This document shows positions 17,572-25,753 of a stretch of 64,000 bases of DNA, piece after piece. The stretch covers positions 2,113,276 to 2,177,275 of the forward strand of contig NZ_VEIO01000001.1 of the NCBI RefSeq assembly GCF_007680605.1, written 5' to 3'. The notes under the pieces were generated by a model. That model had not been told where the DNA came from and searched no databases. It saw only the letters and a list, made by a program, of their open reading frames with translations. The position numbers were made by a program, and so were the translations under genes. This DNA comes from Paenibacillus xylanexedens (lineage in GTDB: Bacteria; Bacillota; Bacilli; Paenibacillales; Paenibacillaceae). The first letter of the stretch is position 1; each line of letters begins with the position of its first letter.

Positions 17572-18362
17572 GTATCTTTCTCACCTCCTCCAGACTGAAC
17601 AAGTTCATCCCAGAGTGACTGGAACAACTCATTAAACCCTGCCTGCTCTCTTGCATGGAAAGGCTGTGCCAGCCTGATCTGTTCAGGGATATCGAATTCA
17701 CGCCGAATGCGTCCGGGGTTGCGATCAAGTACGATAACCCGGTCGCTAACTGCAATGGCCTCAGACAAATCGTGTGTGACCAGCACGGATGTTTTGCCAT
17801 ACTGTTTTAACGTATCCGATACAAGATCTTCGAGTTGCAGTTTGGTTTGATAATCCAAGGCAGAGAACGGCTCATCAAGCAAGAGTATTGCTGGGTCTGT
17901 CGCCAATGTTCGAACGAGGGCCACCCGTTGCCTCATGCCACCCGACAATTCGGATGGGTACTGCTCTTCTGTCCCGCCAAGACCCATACTGACGAGAAGT
18001 TCACGGGTACGATCTCTGTGCTGCGCGTCCAAATTCCCTGTCAATTCAAGCCCAATCAGTGCATTATCCAGAATCGTACGCCATGGGAAAAGATAGTCCT
18101 GTTGCAACATGTAACCGATGCGGGCAGAAGGTCCCTGAACACGCTTGCCTTCGACTTCAACCTCTCCTCGGGTGGGCTTCAGAAGTCCAGCGATGATTGA
18201 CAATAACGTCGTTTTGCCACATCCGCTGGGTCCCACCAGACTGACGAACTCCCCTTGCTTGATCTCCAGATTCAAATCCTCGATGACTAGTGAGGCCTCG
18301 CGTTCATTGACATACACTTGAGAAATATTTTCCAGTCGGATCACATTCCCGGAATCAGGCAC
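17568..18362 (-). CDS. ABC transporter ATP-binding protein (SsuB/ThiZ type)
   Basis: A 264-residue ATPase with Walker A GPSGCGKTTLL, a Q-loop MLQQDYLFPWRTI, the signature LSGGMRQRVALVRTL, Walker B AILLLDEPFSALD and the switch histidine in LVTHDLSEA. The Q-loop sequence and the short C-terminal part place it with the nitrate/sulfonate/taurine group. The start is a GTG at 18362 with GGAGGAAGTGAG upstream; it begins 6 bases after the binding-protein gene ends. It energises the permease encoded directly downstream. Confidence 0.92.
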   Translation of the reverse strand: MPDSGNVIRLENISQVYVNEREASLVIEDLNLEIKQGEFVSLVGPSGCGKTTLLSIIAGLLKPTRGEVEVEGKRVQGPSARIGYMLQQDYLFPWRTILDNALIGLELTGNLDAQHRDRTRELLVSMGLGGTEEQYPSELSGGMRQRVALVRTLATDPAILLLDEPFSALDYQTKLQLEDLVSDTLKQYGKTSVLVTHDLSEAIAVSDRVIVLDRNPGRIRREFDIPEQIRLAQPFHAREQAGFNELFQSLWDELVQSGGGEKDT

Positions 18363-18368
18363 CGCCGC

Positions 18369-19376
18369 TCACTTCCTCCCCTGGATCGCCTGTTCTGCAA
18401 AAGACGGATTAACAATGGTGTTCAATTCAACCCGCTCTTTTAATTCTCCGGCGGCCTTCATGACACTCAGCAGATTGTTCCACTCATCCCCATCAATGAT
18501 TGGATCTACAGCATATGTGGCTTGTTCCTTATACCGGTTTACACTGCTGGTTAGAATGGCTGGATCAATGTCTTTGAAAAACGGGGTAATCACTTGTGCA
18601 ATCTCCTCCGCTGTATGGGAATCCACCCAAAGTTGAGCCTTGTGCAATGCATTCGTGAATTTTTGTACGAGTTCCTTGTTATCGTTCAGATAACTTTGTT
18701 TGGCCATAAAAACCGTATAAGGCAGATTCCCGCTTTCCGTTCCGAACGATGCCACCACTTTACCTCGGCCCTCCTGTTCAAAGATCGATGCCTGCGGTTC
18801 AAATAGCTGTACGTAATCCCCTGTGCCTGAAGCAAAGGCAGATGCAATATTCGCGAAATCCACATTCTGAATCAGTTCCAGATCACTTGACGGGTTAATG
18901 CCATGTTTGTTTAAAACAAACTCCCCGGCCATTTGCGGCATGCCACCCTTGCGCTGTCCGAGAAATACACTTTGCCTCAATTGTTCCCAATCAAAGCTGT
19001 CCTGGGCATTTCGAGCGAACAAAAACGTTCCGTCCTTCTGGGTGAGCTGAGCGAAGTTAATGACCGGGTCTTCCGCTCCCTGTTGATAGACATAGATGGA
19101 CGTTTCTGCACCTACCAGTGCAATATCCACCGAACCCGCGAGCAATGCTGCCATCGTTTTATCTCCACCAGCCGTTGTTTGAATATCTACTTCAAGCCCT
19201 TCTTCTGCAAAAAAACCTTGAGCCGCAGCTACATATTCCGGTGCGTAAAATACAGAACGAGTCACTTCACCAATCGTAATCTTGGCTTCATTCTCTTCCC
19301 TATTGCAGCTCGTCAGCGCTACAATGAGAATCAACAAAATTACAATACCCCGGACAAACCATGGCGTATATTTCAT
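18369..19376 (-). CDS. ABC transporter substrate-binding lipoprotein (NMT1/THI5-like)
   Basis: A 335-residue lipoprotein: signal peptide FVRGIVILLILIVALTSC with the lipobox Cys near residue 24, followed by an NMT1/SsuA-like domain (ITIGEVTRSVFYAPEYVAAAQGFFAEEGLEV pattern, then ALLAGSVDIALVGAETSIYV). It should bind a small ligand outside the membrane and hand it to the permease. The ligand may be a pyrimidine thiamine precursor, a sulfonate or a related compound; the sequence does not decide. No thiamine riboswitch is visible upstream, which argues mildly against a thiamine role. AGGAGGGAAATTGA precedes the ATG. Confidence 0.85.
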   Translation of the reverse strand: MKYTPWFVRGIVILLILIVALTSCNREENEAKITIGEVTRSVFYAPEYVAAAQGFFAEEGLEVDIQTTAGGDKTMAALLAGSVDIALVGAETSIYVYQQGAEDPVINFAQLTQKDGTFLFARNAQDSFDWEQLRQSVFLGQRKGGMPQMAGEFVLNKHGINPSSDLELIQNVDFANIASAFASGTGDYVQLFEPQASIFEQEGRGKVVASFGTESGNLPYTVFMAKQSYLNDNKELVQKFTNALHKAQLWVDSHTAEEIAQVITPFFKDIDPAILTSSVNRYKEQATYAVDPIIDGDEWNNLLSVMKAAGELKERVELNTIVNPSFAEQAIQGRK

Positions 19377-19453
19377 TCAATTTCCCTCCTTTTCTGGGTT
19401 CAGCAGTTTCTCTTTACTATGAATATGCCGAGGCCCAGTAAAAGGTTAAGAAG

Positions 19454-19482
19454 ATTTATCCAAACGACGAATGTAATAACAA
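19454..19482 (-). promoter_or_regulatory. Candidate promoter of the ABC importer operon
   Basis: On the minus strand TTGTTA (19477-19482) and ATAAAT (19454-19459) are 17 bases apart, about 78 bases before the lipoprotein start. Confidence 0.4.
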
Positions 19483-19548
19483 CTGAAGATAAATATCCGG
19501 GTTCTCATAAGTCATCTCATGATAGCAACAGGATGCAGGCCTCCTTGT

Positions 19549-20427
19549 TTAAGATTTGAGGTATCGATTCAGAAAACGGATGACCTCCTGATAAGCTGAC
19601 TGTACTTGAGCCGTTGAAAAGTCCACATCAAAACCGTGACCTGCTCCTTCTATCGTTACAAGCTGGCTGGATATGCCGGATTTAAGCAACTGGTTGTGCA
19701 TCAATTGCGATTGCTCATAGGGTACATCCGTGTCTTGTGTGCCATGAAGAAGCAAAGTTGGCGGATAGTCAGGATGGACAAGTTCGATCGGATTGAACTT
19801 ATCCTGCCAAGGCTTGTTCTTGTCGAATTTCTCACCAGTAACTTCCTCAATCCAACTCCCCTTCTGTCTACAGTACTGATAATAGGCATAACGCCTCCAT
19901 CCGCTTTCGGAAATCGGACGTTCAGACAATGCAGCAATCGCCTTCTGCCGATCAATCGTGGGCAGGCTGGAATAATATGTACTCGGTTGTGCAATCCAAT
20001 CTTCCGTTATACTGCCATATCCGTAGAAAGATACGATCGCTGCTGGGGCCAACTCCCGCATGGTACCGATCATTAGACTTGCGTAAGCCCCTGCTGAACT
20101 GCCCATGACTGCAAAGCGAATCGTATCACAACCCAGCAACTGAGATGCCTGATGCTTGAACCACACTACAGCATCACGAAGATCCTCTATGATTTCATGA
20201 AGCTTCACTTCTGGGGCGAGTCGGTAATCGAGACTAATTACATGAAATCCGGATTGATGAAATAACAAGATTTGCTCCTTCGTTAACCACTCACGAGTAC
20301 CAAATATGAATCCTCCACCATGAAAATATAATATTGCAGCTGTTGAACGCTCCGATTGGCATTTATAGATGTCCGCATAAATCTGGCACCCGTTTGCCTC
20401 CTTATACATCACTGTTACTTTTTCCAA
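19549..20427 (-). CDS. Alpha/beta hydrolase, esterase/lipase (hormone-sensitive lipase-like)
   Basis: A protein of about 292 residues with the oxyanion-hole motif HGGGFIFG, the nucleophile elbow MGSSAGAYA, an acid residue in HGTQDTDVPYE and the catalytic His in GAGHGFDVD, so the triad is complete. This is the alpha/beta hydrolase fold-3/HSL group acting on small esters. The frame is open further upstream, but that part looks non-coding. I prefer the TTG at 20427, which has AGGTG 8 bases before it; the next option is the ATG at 20409. A terminator lies just upstream of the gene, so it is probably not part of the large operon before it. Confidence 0.75.
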   Translation of the reverse strand: MEKVTVMYKEANGCQIYADIYKCQSERSTAAILYFHGGGFIFGTREWLTKEQILLFHQSGFHVISLDYRLAPEVKLHEIIEDLRDAVVWFKHQASQLLGCDTIRFAVMGSSAGAYASLMIGTMRELAPAAIVSFYGYGSITEDWIAQPSTYYSSLPTIDRQKAIAALSERPISESGWRRYAYYQYCRQKGSWIEEVTGEKFDKNKPWQDKFNPIELVHPDYPPTLLLHGTQDTDVPYEQSQLMHNQLLKSGISSQLVTIEGAGHGFDVDFSTAQVQSAYQEVIRFLNRYLKS

Positions 20428-20455
20428 GGATTTGCACCTGCCTTTATGGATTGAA

Positions 20456-20494
20456 ATCAAAAAAAGAGAGCCGTATGCTACCACCGCCCTCTTT
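20456..20494 (-). terminator. Strong terminator at the end of the large biosynthetic operon
   Basis: On the minus strand AAAGAGGGC, a 14-base loop, then GCTCTCTTT (9 bp, one G-T pair) is followed by TTTTTGA. It lies about 35 bases after the stop of the lectin-like gene and marks the probable 3' end of the 20.5-47.4 kb block. Confidence 0.85.
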
Positions 20495-20527
20495 CTAATG
20501 ATTAACTCCGTTTTGGTATAGACTCTG

Positions 20528-21571
20528 CTACTGCTGTTGCTGCACACCTGTATTCACAATTAACCCCCAGCCAAAAAACTCTTGCTGTGAGACCTCGGCA
20601 CGAATCGTATTTTGGCCCCCTATCCAGCTTATTGGGATCTCTACAAAATGATCTCGTATTCGACCGTCGCTTGATGGCGGGTTCCAGTTCCAGCCCCCTT
20701 CGTAGACTAGTTCATCATTAATCCACATACGCAGGTGATCACTGAATCCGAAAGACAGCATGCTTTCCATAGGCTCGGCTATATTCACTTCGGCCTGTAC
20801 CTGTACCTTACTTCCGGGCTTGACCTTGTACAACCGGTTCAGATTAAGAACCCCGTTCTCCTCGACCATTGCCTTTTGCCAAGTTTGTGCATCTCCTGAT
20901 TTCAATTGATCCTGATACACATCGGAAACCTTCCATTCTTGAACGACAAAAGGACCCGTGCGTTTAGAGTCGGCTTCCACCGTTCCCGTTAATAATGACG
21001 TATCGCTTGGAAGCTGTGGTAACGGTGCAGTCTCAATCTCCTCTACGGTGAGATTACGGATATAGCTATGCAGGAAATTCCATACACCGACACGACCTGC
21101 TTCTCCTCCATGTTGCAAGTTGCGTATGACTAACTGGGGCTGGGGATCTTCATCCAGATACACAATAGCCCCTTCGGGTTGAACCTCCACGGTGAACGTA
21201 TGCCAACCCCCCGTTGTATTCGGAAGTGGCTTCTGATATTCCGGACCATTGTAGATCTGCCAGGTCATTGAGCCGTTCATCACAGGATCATATTGAATCT
21301 CAACCGGAGCAAGATATACAAGCTCATAATTCGCTTCATCTCTAGCCCCAAACACAAAGCCGATGAACCCTACCTCTTCCGGTAAAGCAACCTCTGCTTG
21401 CATTCGAAAGGATGGAAAAGGAATCTCATCACGGAGAAAGATGGCTGTGTTCATCTGCTCCATATACAACGCAGGGCTCCCTTTCCATTCACCAGGTCTA
21501 GCCCCAGATTGCCCCAGATCCAGTTTGTTCAGATCGTTCCACATGGGATAAAAAAGCTTGGTCATGGTCAT
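20528..21571 (-). CDS. Lectin-like (concanavalin A-type jelly roll) protein
   Basis: A 347-residue protein with no signal peptide. Its first 190 residues look like a concanavalin A-like beta-sandwich of the family-16-like type (FRMQAEVALPEEVGFIGFVFGARD, then GGWHTFTVEVQPEGAIVYLDE and GRVGVWNF). The second half looks like a carbohydrate-binding jelly roll (VQAEVNIAEPMESMLSFGF, WINDELVYEGGWNW, GQNTIRAEV). I see no catalytic residues. The ATG at 21571 is chosen because AAGGAG lies 8 bases upstream. It may bind a sugar or present the SGNH enzyme's substrate. It is the last gene of the large operon, 83 bases after the SGNH gene start. Confidence 0.55.
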   Translation of the reverse strand: MTMTKLFYPMWNDLNKLDLGQSGARPGEWKGSPALYMEQMNTAIFLRDEIPFPSFRMQAEVALPEEVGFIGFVFGARDEANYELVYLAPVEIQYDPVMNGSMTWQIYNGPEYQKPLPNTTGGWHTFTVEVQPEGAIVYLDEDPQPQLVIRNLQHGGEAGRVGVWNFLHSYIRNLTVEEIETAPLPQLPSDTSLLTGTVEADSKRTGPFVVQEWKVSDVYQDQLKSGDAQTWQKAMVEENGVLNLNRLYKVKPGSKVQVQAEVNIAEPMESMLSFGFSDHLRMWINDELVYEGGWNWNPPSSDGRIRDHFVEIPISWIGGQNTIRAEVSQQEFFGWGLIVNTGVQQQQ

Positions 21572-21654
21572 ACAATGCACTCCTTACATAGAATTGGGTA
21601 TCTACCGTGAGCGACAGATTACACTCTTCGTTACTATTGGATGAAGCACATCCC

Positions 21655-23667
21655 TTATCCTTCTTTCAAAGGATAAATATTACAAATTTCCAGTTTGAAA
21701 ATATCCCCGTAAACCGGCCTCGCACGCTGAATAATCTGCTCATACGGATCGAACTTTGCCTGGATGGCACTGGCCATATCTTCAACAACCTGATCGATGT
21801 TTGGCCAATGGAACGTGATTTGATTAACCCCGCTGTCCAGCAACAGTCCTCTGTCCAAGGAAAAGGAATGACTGCTCCAGTGCTCATTCAATAATGTCTC
21901 GAAAACCGTAACTCCATTCACTTTGATTAATACCTGATTGTCATCTTGAGGGATATGTTGTCTTCGAAGCGTCAGATTTACCAAAAGTTGCTGTTTGGGA
22001 TCAGCGATGAGATAAAAACTTGAGGTATGACTCCGAGCACTGTAATAAATTTGGTTACGATGGTTGTAGTCTACTGACTTGGAGCCCGCAAAAACATTAA
22101 AATAACTATTTTCTCTGTAGTACGTTTCAAGCAAATCCACTGTTTCCCCTAACTCAGGCGCATGTTCTCTGATTCGCAGATCATTAATCTCTGACTCGAT
22201 ATCCCTGCCTGCTTCCTTTAAACATTGCAACATCGCTTGTACGAGATCCATGTCCATGACCATACAATCCCGAAATTGACGTAAAATCACATATTGAGGG
22301 GTGCATATCGTCTTGTAGCTCTGATTTAACAACCAAGGCGTCTTTCTGGCAGACAAATCGGCAAGAGCAACGAACCAATCCGCGATCCCTGACCAGTGCT
22401 TCATCGCCTCACAACAATGCCAATACAGCACTTCATAAGGTTGATCTCCGATATGAGCACTGTGGATTGCTGCATAAAAATGAGCCTTGCTTTGGGTCTT
22501 TGCTTCTGGTTTTATCCGATTATTGAGGATAGAACTTGGCAGTTGATCATGACCAAGAGCCTCACAGATGGTACTGGCGATCTCACTGACCATGAGATGT
22601 ATCCCTTCCGGATTCAGATGACAATAATCCAGAAACAGATTAAATCCAGGTAGACCCCCATTCAACTCGCGGTTAAACACAGCTGGCAGGTCAATGACTT
22701 TCATTTTATATTTATGGGAATACGTGAGCAGTTGATCTCGAATGAAAGAAGTACAGGCAGGTGGAGGACCTAGACGGTATACACTTGTATCCCGTGCCCG
22801 CTCAAGCCATTGACGCGCTTCTCTGGTTTGACCTTCTCCATATTGTAATCTGCCCAGCAGTTCGTAACCTTTCGGATTAGCACGGTTTAGCTCAATGAAA
22901 CGATCCACCAGCTTCTGCACTTCTTCTAATTGACCTGAATGGACATAGCGATCCAACTGGTTGCTCATTTCCAGCCAAAGCCTTTGTTCTCCCTGAGGCC
23001 AAACAAGTTCCCGATCAGACTTGCTACTTCTCCAATCTTTCAGATTGAATTCGGGAATGACCAAAATAACCGGGATGCCTTGAAGTACATATTGCTGATG
23101 AAGCTGTTCCAAAAAAGAGACAATAAACCCTTCGCTCTTATGTTCGAAAACAGCCTGAATGCCTTGAAACCGTTCCTCGCCTCCGCGATTCAATACATCC
23201 AGAACCTGATGCTTTTCTTCATCTGTTAAACCCCATAATGACTTCCGCCAGTTATCACCTGCATATACAATGAGCACGTCCGGTTCCAGTTGAATGCATT
23301 CTGTGCAGACCTTCATCAGATCTTTCAACTTGATACTGACTCGAGCAAGATCAATCACTTCTACTTGTACCGACTCTTCCACCTGTGACAACATTTGCTC
23401 CAGATAGGCAGAGGGCCTGAAGAACGGATCGAGTAAAAAACCTCTTGCTCCTGACTCTCCAGCATACACAATCCGTTTCCCACTTTTACGGGCGGTAATC
23501 CGGTCCACCTGTGCCCAATGACAGAATTCATTTGCAAAACGGGGATCTCTTCTGTAAACCATACCTTCCGGCTCCATCGTTCTTCTCCAAATGCCTACCA
23601 TAGACTCCGGTAATTCAGACAATAACGCTGAAGTTCCTTGCTCTATACCTGCTGTCACTTCAGACAT
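21655..23667 (-). CDS. SGNH/GDSL-type hydrolase with TPR-like insert and C-terminal jelly roll
   Basis: A 670-residue protein. An SGNH hydrolase or acyltransferase core can be pieced together from block I IVYAGESGARGF (Ser in the GES position), block III-like LIVYAGDNW and the C-terminal DYCHLNPEGIHL (Asp and His of block V). Between these lies a helical part with a TPR-like unit (NPKGYELLGRLQYGEGQTREARQWL cut here over two halves). The last 250 residues include SFYLIADPKQQLLVNLTLRR and GVNQITFHWP, resembling a carbohydrate-binding sandwich. The start ATG overlaps the upstream stop and has GGGGAG 7 bases before it. Possibly an esterase or O-acyltransferase acting on the product or on a carrier-bound intermediate. 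Confidence 0.6.
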   Translation of the reverse strand: MSEVTAGIEQGTSALLSELPESMVGIWRRTMEPEGMVYRRDPRFANEFCHWAQVDRITARKSGKRIVYAGESGARGFLLDPFFRPSAYLEQMLSQVEESVQVEVIDLARVSIKLKDLMKVCTECIQLEPDVLIVYAGDNWRKSLWGLTDEEKHQVLDVLNRGGEERFQGIQAVFEHKSEGFIVSFLEQLHQQYVLQGIPVILVIPEFNLKDWRSSKSDRELVWPQGEQRLWLEMSNQLDRYVHSGQLEEVQKLVDRFIELNRANPKGYELLGRLQYGEGQTREARQWLERARDTSVYRLGPPPACTSFIRDQLLTYSHKYKMKVIDLPAVFNRELNGGLPGFNLFLDYCHLNPEGIHLMVSEIASTICEALGHDQLPSSILNNRIKPEAKTQSKAHFYAAIHSAHIGDQPYEVLYWHCCEAMKHWSGIADWFVALADLSARKTPWLLNQSYKTICTPQYVILRQFRDCMVMDMDLVQAMLQCLKEAGRDIESEINDLRIREHAPELGETVDLLETYYRENSYFNVFAGSKSVDYNHRNQIYYSARSHTSSFYLIADPKQQLLVNLTLRRQHIPQDDNQVLIKVNGVTVFETLLNEHWSSHSFSLDRGLLLDSGVNQITFHWPNIDQVVEDMASAIQAKFDPYEQIIQRARPVYGDIFKLEICNIYPLKEG

Positions 23668-25435
23668 ATAAGCTCTCCCCATTATTCAAAATTTGAAGTA
23701 CCTCAGGTGAAAATCTTCTTTCCGTCCTCTGAACCACAGGCCGAAGCGCCTGTATGGAGCTTTGGTAAAAATCCATCGCATTATCATTACATGCCCGCTC
23801 AACAATGTATCTCCCACATACAAGTACATCCAGTTCACTGGTAAAGAACAATGCAAGGGCATCTGCCTCATTGACGACCTGTGGTTCTCCTTTTCGCTGC
23901 ATTGGAACCTGCATCAAAACTGAATAACCACTCCAATGCTTGAATCTGCTCAAGAGTTCAGCGTATCCTGAATCATCTGTTTCCTGGATGTCACACGCAT
24001 CTGCCAATTGGTCTGCATACATAATACCTGGCAAGTCAAAGCCTCTACGTAAAGATACTCTGGACTTCATGGATAGCGGAAACTCACGAAGGTCAAAAAC
24101 CAATTCGCTATCCCCTTCCAGAACAATAGCCCTCAAGGGAATAGGCACTCCTTCCGAATTCAAAAGCTTATGCACCCGATTTCGCAAGCCGACTCGCCCT
24201 GGGTCACCTAAAAGGACAAACTTATCTGCTTCATGTACACGCTTACGAGCACAAGAGGCAGACCAGCCCACAAGCTTACCTTGATGTAATAACGCTGCTA
24301 ATTGTTCAATCAAATCAGATGTTTGCAAGCAGTAGGTGTATTTCAAACCTGTGGCCTGAAGCAATTTCTCGATCTGACGATCCTTCCGAGAGCCAAAAGA
24401 AGCCTCAGTCTCCCGAATCTTGGAATCATTAAACGATCCACGCGAATCCTGTGTATACTCTGTGCTAATCGTCATTGCTGCTCCGATTGCAATACTGGAA
24501 GAATGACTATAATTTTCAGTGAGAACCTTACGATAAGGTCCGTTTCGACGAATATATTCCATCAGTGCAGGTTGATTAGCTCCGCTCCCAGACCAGCACA
24601 ACGTTTCTGCAGGTCTTCGATAAAATGACAATTCCACAATACTCAGCACGCGTTCTTCAATTACTTGCCATAAGCTGCAGGCAATGTTGCAGTGCTCCAG
24701 TGTAATTTCTCCATTGATATGCCAATGAGAGCATCCAAACAGTTCCATACATAACGTTACAAACCAGCTTTGAACCTGGAGCGGATTCAAGTATTCAAGT
24801 TGCATTTCATAATGACCGTTAGCGAAGTTGTCAAGCAATTGACGGCATTGCTCTACATATACGGGTTTGCCCAGCCTTGCCAGACCATCCAGTTCACTAG
24901 ATGCCCTCTCTGTATCTATACCAAGAAACGTATACAGAAATAGTGACAGCCTGTCTAAAAAATAAAGTTCATCCGATTGATGCATATGAATTTCTTGCGC
25001 CCGGGTTCCTTCTCCTAAGTAGACTGAACCGTTTTCCGAACCAGCTAAGCCCGGCCAATGGGTATATAACAGGTTTGCTTCTTCATATCCGGAATGAACA
25101 TATACTGACATTGCTGAAGCAAGAGGAGCAGAACAATGGTGAACAGGGCCGGTATATCCAAGCCATTTGCCGATATCCATCTCGGCCTGTTGTTGCAACC
25201 TCTTCTCCGAGTGTACTTGTCCAGTTCCATCTACCCAGACTAACCTGTCAATATCGGTGATGGAGAGACCCGCATGGTCCAAACAAGCTCTGAACGCTTT
25301 GCCTGGTATCCCCCCATGGTCAAAGGTACCTCTCAGTTCAGCTTCTTCGTATACGGCACGAACCGCTCCATTTTGAATCAGACTGCATGCTGGTTCTCTA
25401 CCATACAGCGTTATACCAATAATGTTGAGATTCAT
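23660..25435 (-). CDS. Divergent NodU/CmcH-type carbamoyltransferase homologue, probably catalytically altered
   Basis: A 591-residue protein that follows the two-domain layout of O-carbamoyltransferases but lacks most signatures. The family HHxSHAASAF reads HHCSAPLASAM, the LDGTGE loop reads THWPGLAG, the AGGVALN loop reads WSGSGANQPAL, and the FGPRALGxRS segment of the C-terminal domain is replaced by ARKRVHEADKF, although GKLVGWS and the following LLGDPGR are in place. An intact member of the family is encoded at 41886-43535. It overlaps the acyl carrier protein gene by 4 bases and the SGNH gene by 8. It may have a new acyl or carbamoyl transfer role or a structural one. Homology is my reading of pattern and length. 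Confidence 0.6.
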   Translation of the reverse strand: MNLNIIGITLYGREPACSLIQNGAVRAVYEEAELRGTFDHGGIPGKAFRACLDHAGLSITDIDRLVWVDGTGQVHSEKRLQQQAEMDIGKWLGYTGPVHHCSAPLASAMSVYVHSGYEEANLLYTHWPGLAGSENGSVYLGEGTRAQEIHMHQSDELYFLDRLSLFLYTFLGIDTERASSELDGLARLGKPVYVEQCRQLLDNFANGHYEMQLEYLNPLQVQSWFVTLCMELFGCSHWHINGEITLEHCNIACSLWQVIEERVLSIVELSFYRRPAETLCWSGSGANQPALMEYIRRNGPYRKVLTENYSHSSSIAIGAAMTISTEYTQDSRGSFNDSKIRETEASFGSRKDRQIEKLLQATGLKYTYCLQTSDLIEQLAALLHQGKLVGWSASCARKRVHEADKFVLLGDPGRVGLRNRVHKLLNSEGVPIPLRAIVLEGDSELVFDLREFPLSMKSRVSLRRGFDLPGIMYADQLADACDIQETDDSGYAELLSRFKHWSGYSVLMQVPMQRKGEPQVVNEADALALFFTSELDVLVCGRYIVERACNDNAMDFYQSSIQALRPVVQRTERRFSPEVLQILNNGESLYV

Positions 25436-25701
25436 CCCACTTTCCCTAGCTTTTCATGGACAAATAAAGAGATCTTCTCCACATTTGTGAAGTTTTCAAA
25501 AACGAGCGCATTTTGATCCACAACAATACCAAATTCATCTTCCAGATCAAACAATACATTCACAATTTTCAACGAATCAATGCCGTGGTCATTTTTGATA
25601 TGTGAAAGAACAGATACCTTATCCGGATTATATAGAGCGTTGCGACTTACAACCTCGATTACTCTCAATTTAATCTCATCTACAGTTAAAACGATTGACA
25701 T
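25432..25701 (-). CDS. Acyl carrier protein (second copy in the operon)
   Basis: An 89-residue free-standing carrier protein. The phosphopantetheine attachment site is DHGIDSLKIVNVLFDLEDEFG (Ser in GIDSL, near residue 43), and the flanking helices have normal length. The following NFTNVEKISLFVHEKL fits helix IV. It is coupled to the divergent carbamoyltransferase gene downstream by a 4-base overlap, which suggests that the carrier is a partner of that protein or of the SGNH enzyme. It is not the fatty acid synthesis AcpP, whose attachment motif reads DSLD. Confidence 0.85.
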   Translation of the reverse strand: MSIVLTVDEIKLRVIEVVSRNALYNPDKVSVLSHIKNDHGIDSLKIVNVLFDLEDEFGIVVDQNALVFENFTNVEKISLFVHEKLGKVG

Positions 25702-25753
25702 GGATATTCATCTCCCTCATTTATATCAGTTTGGCCTGGTCTTTTCACCAGTT

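Noticed and set aside
19377..19548. Thiamine or other riboswitch upstream of the NMT1-like importer
   Set aside because: The leader lacks the conserved CUGAGA-type thiamine element and shows no long paired structure.
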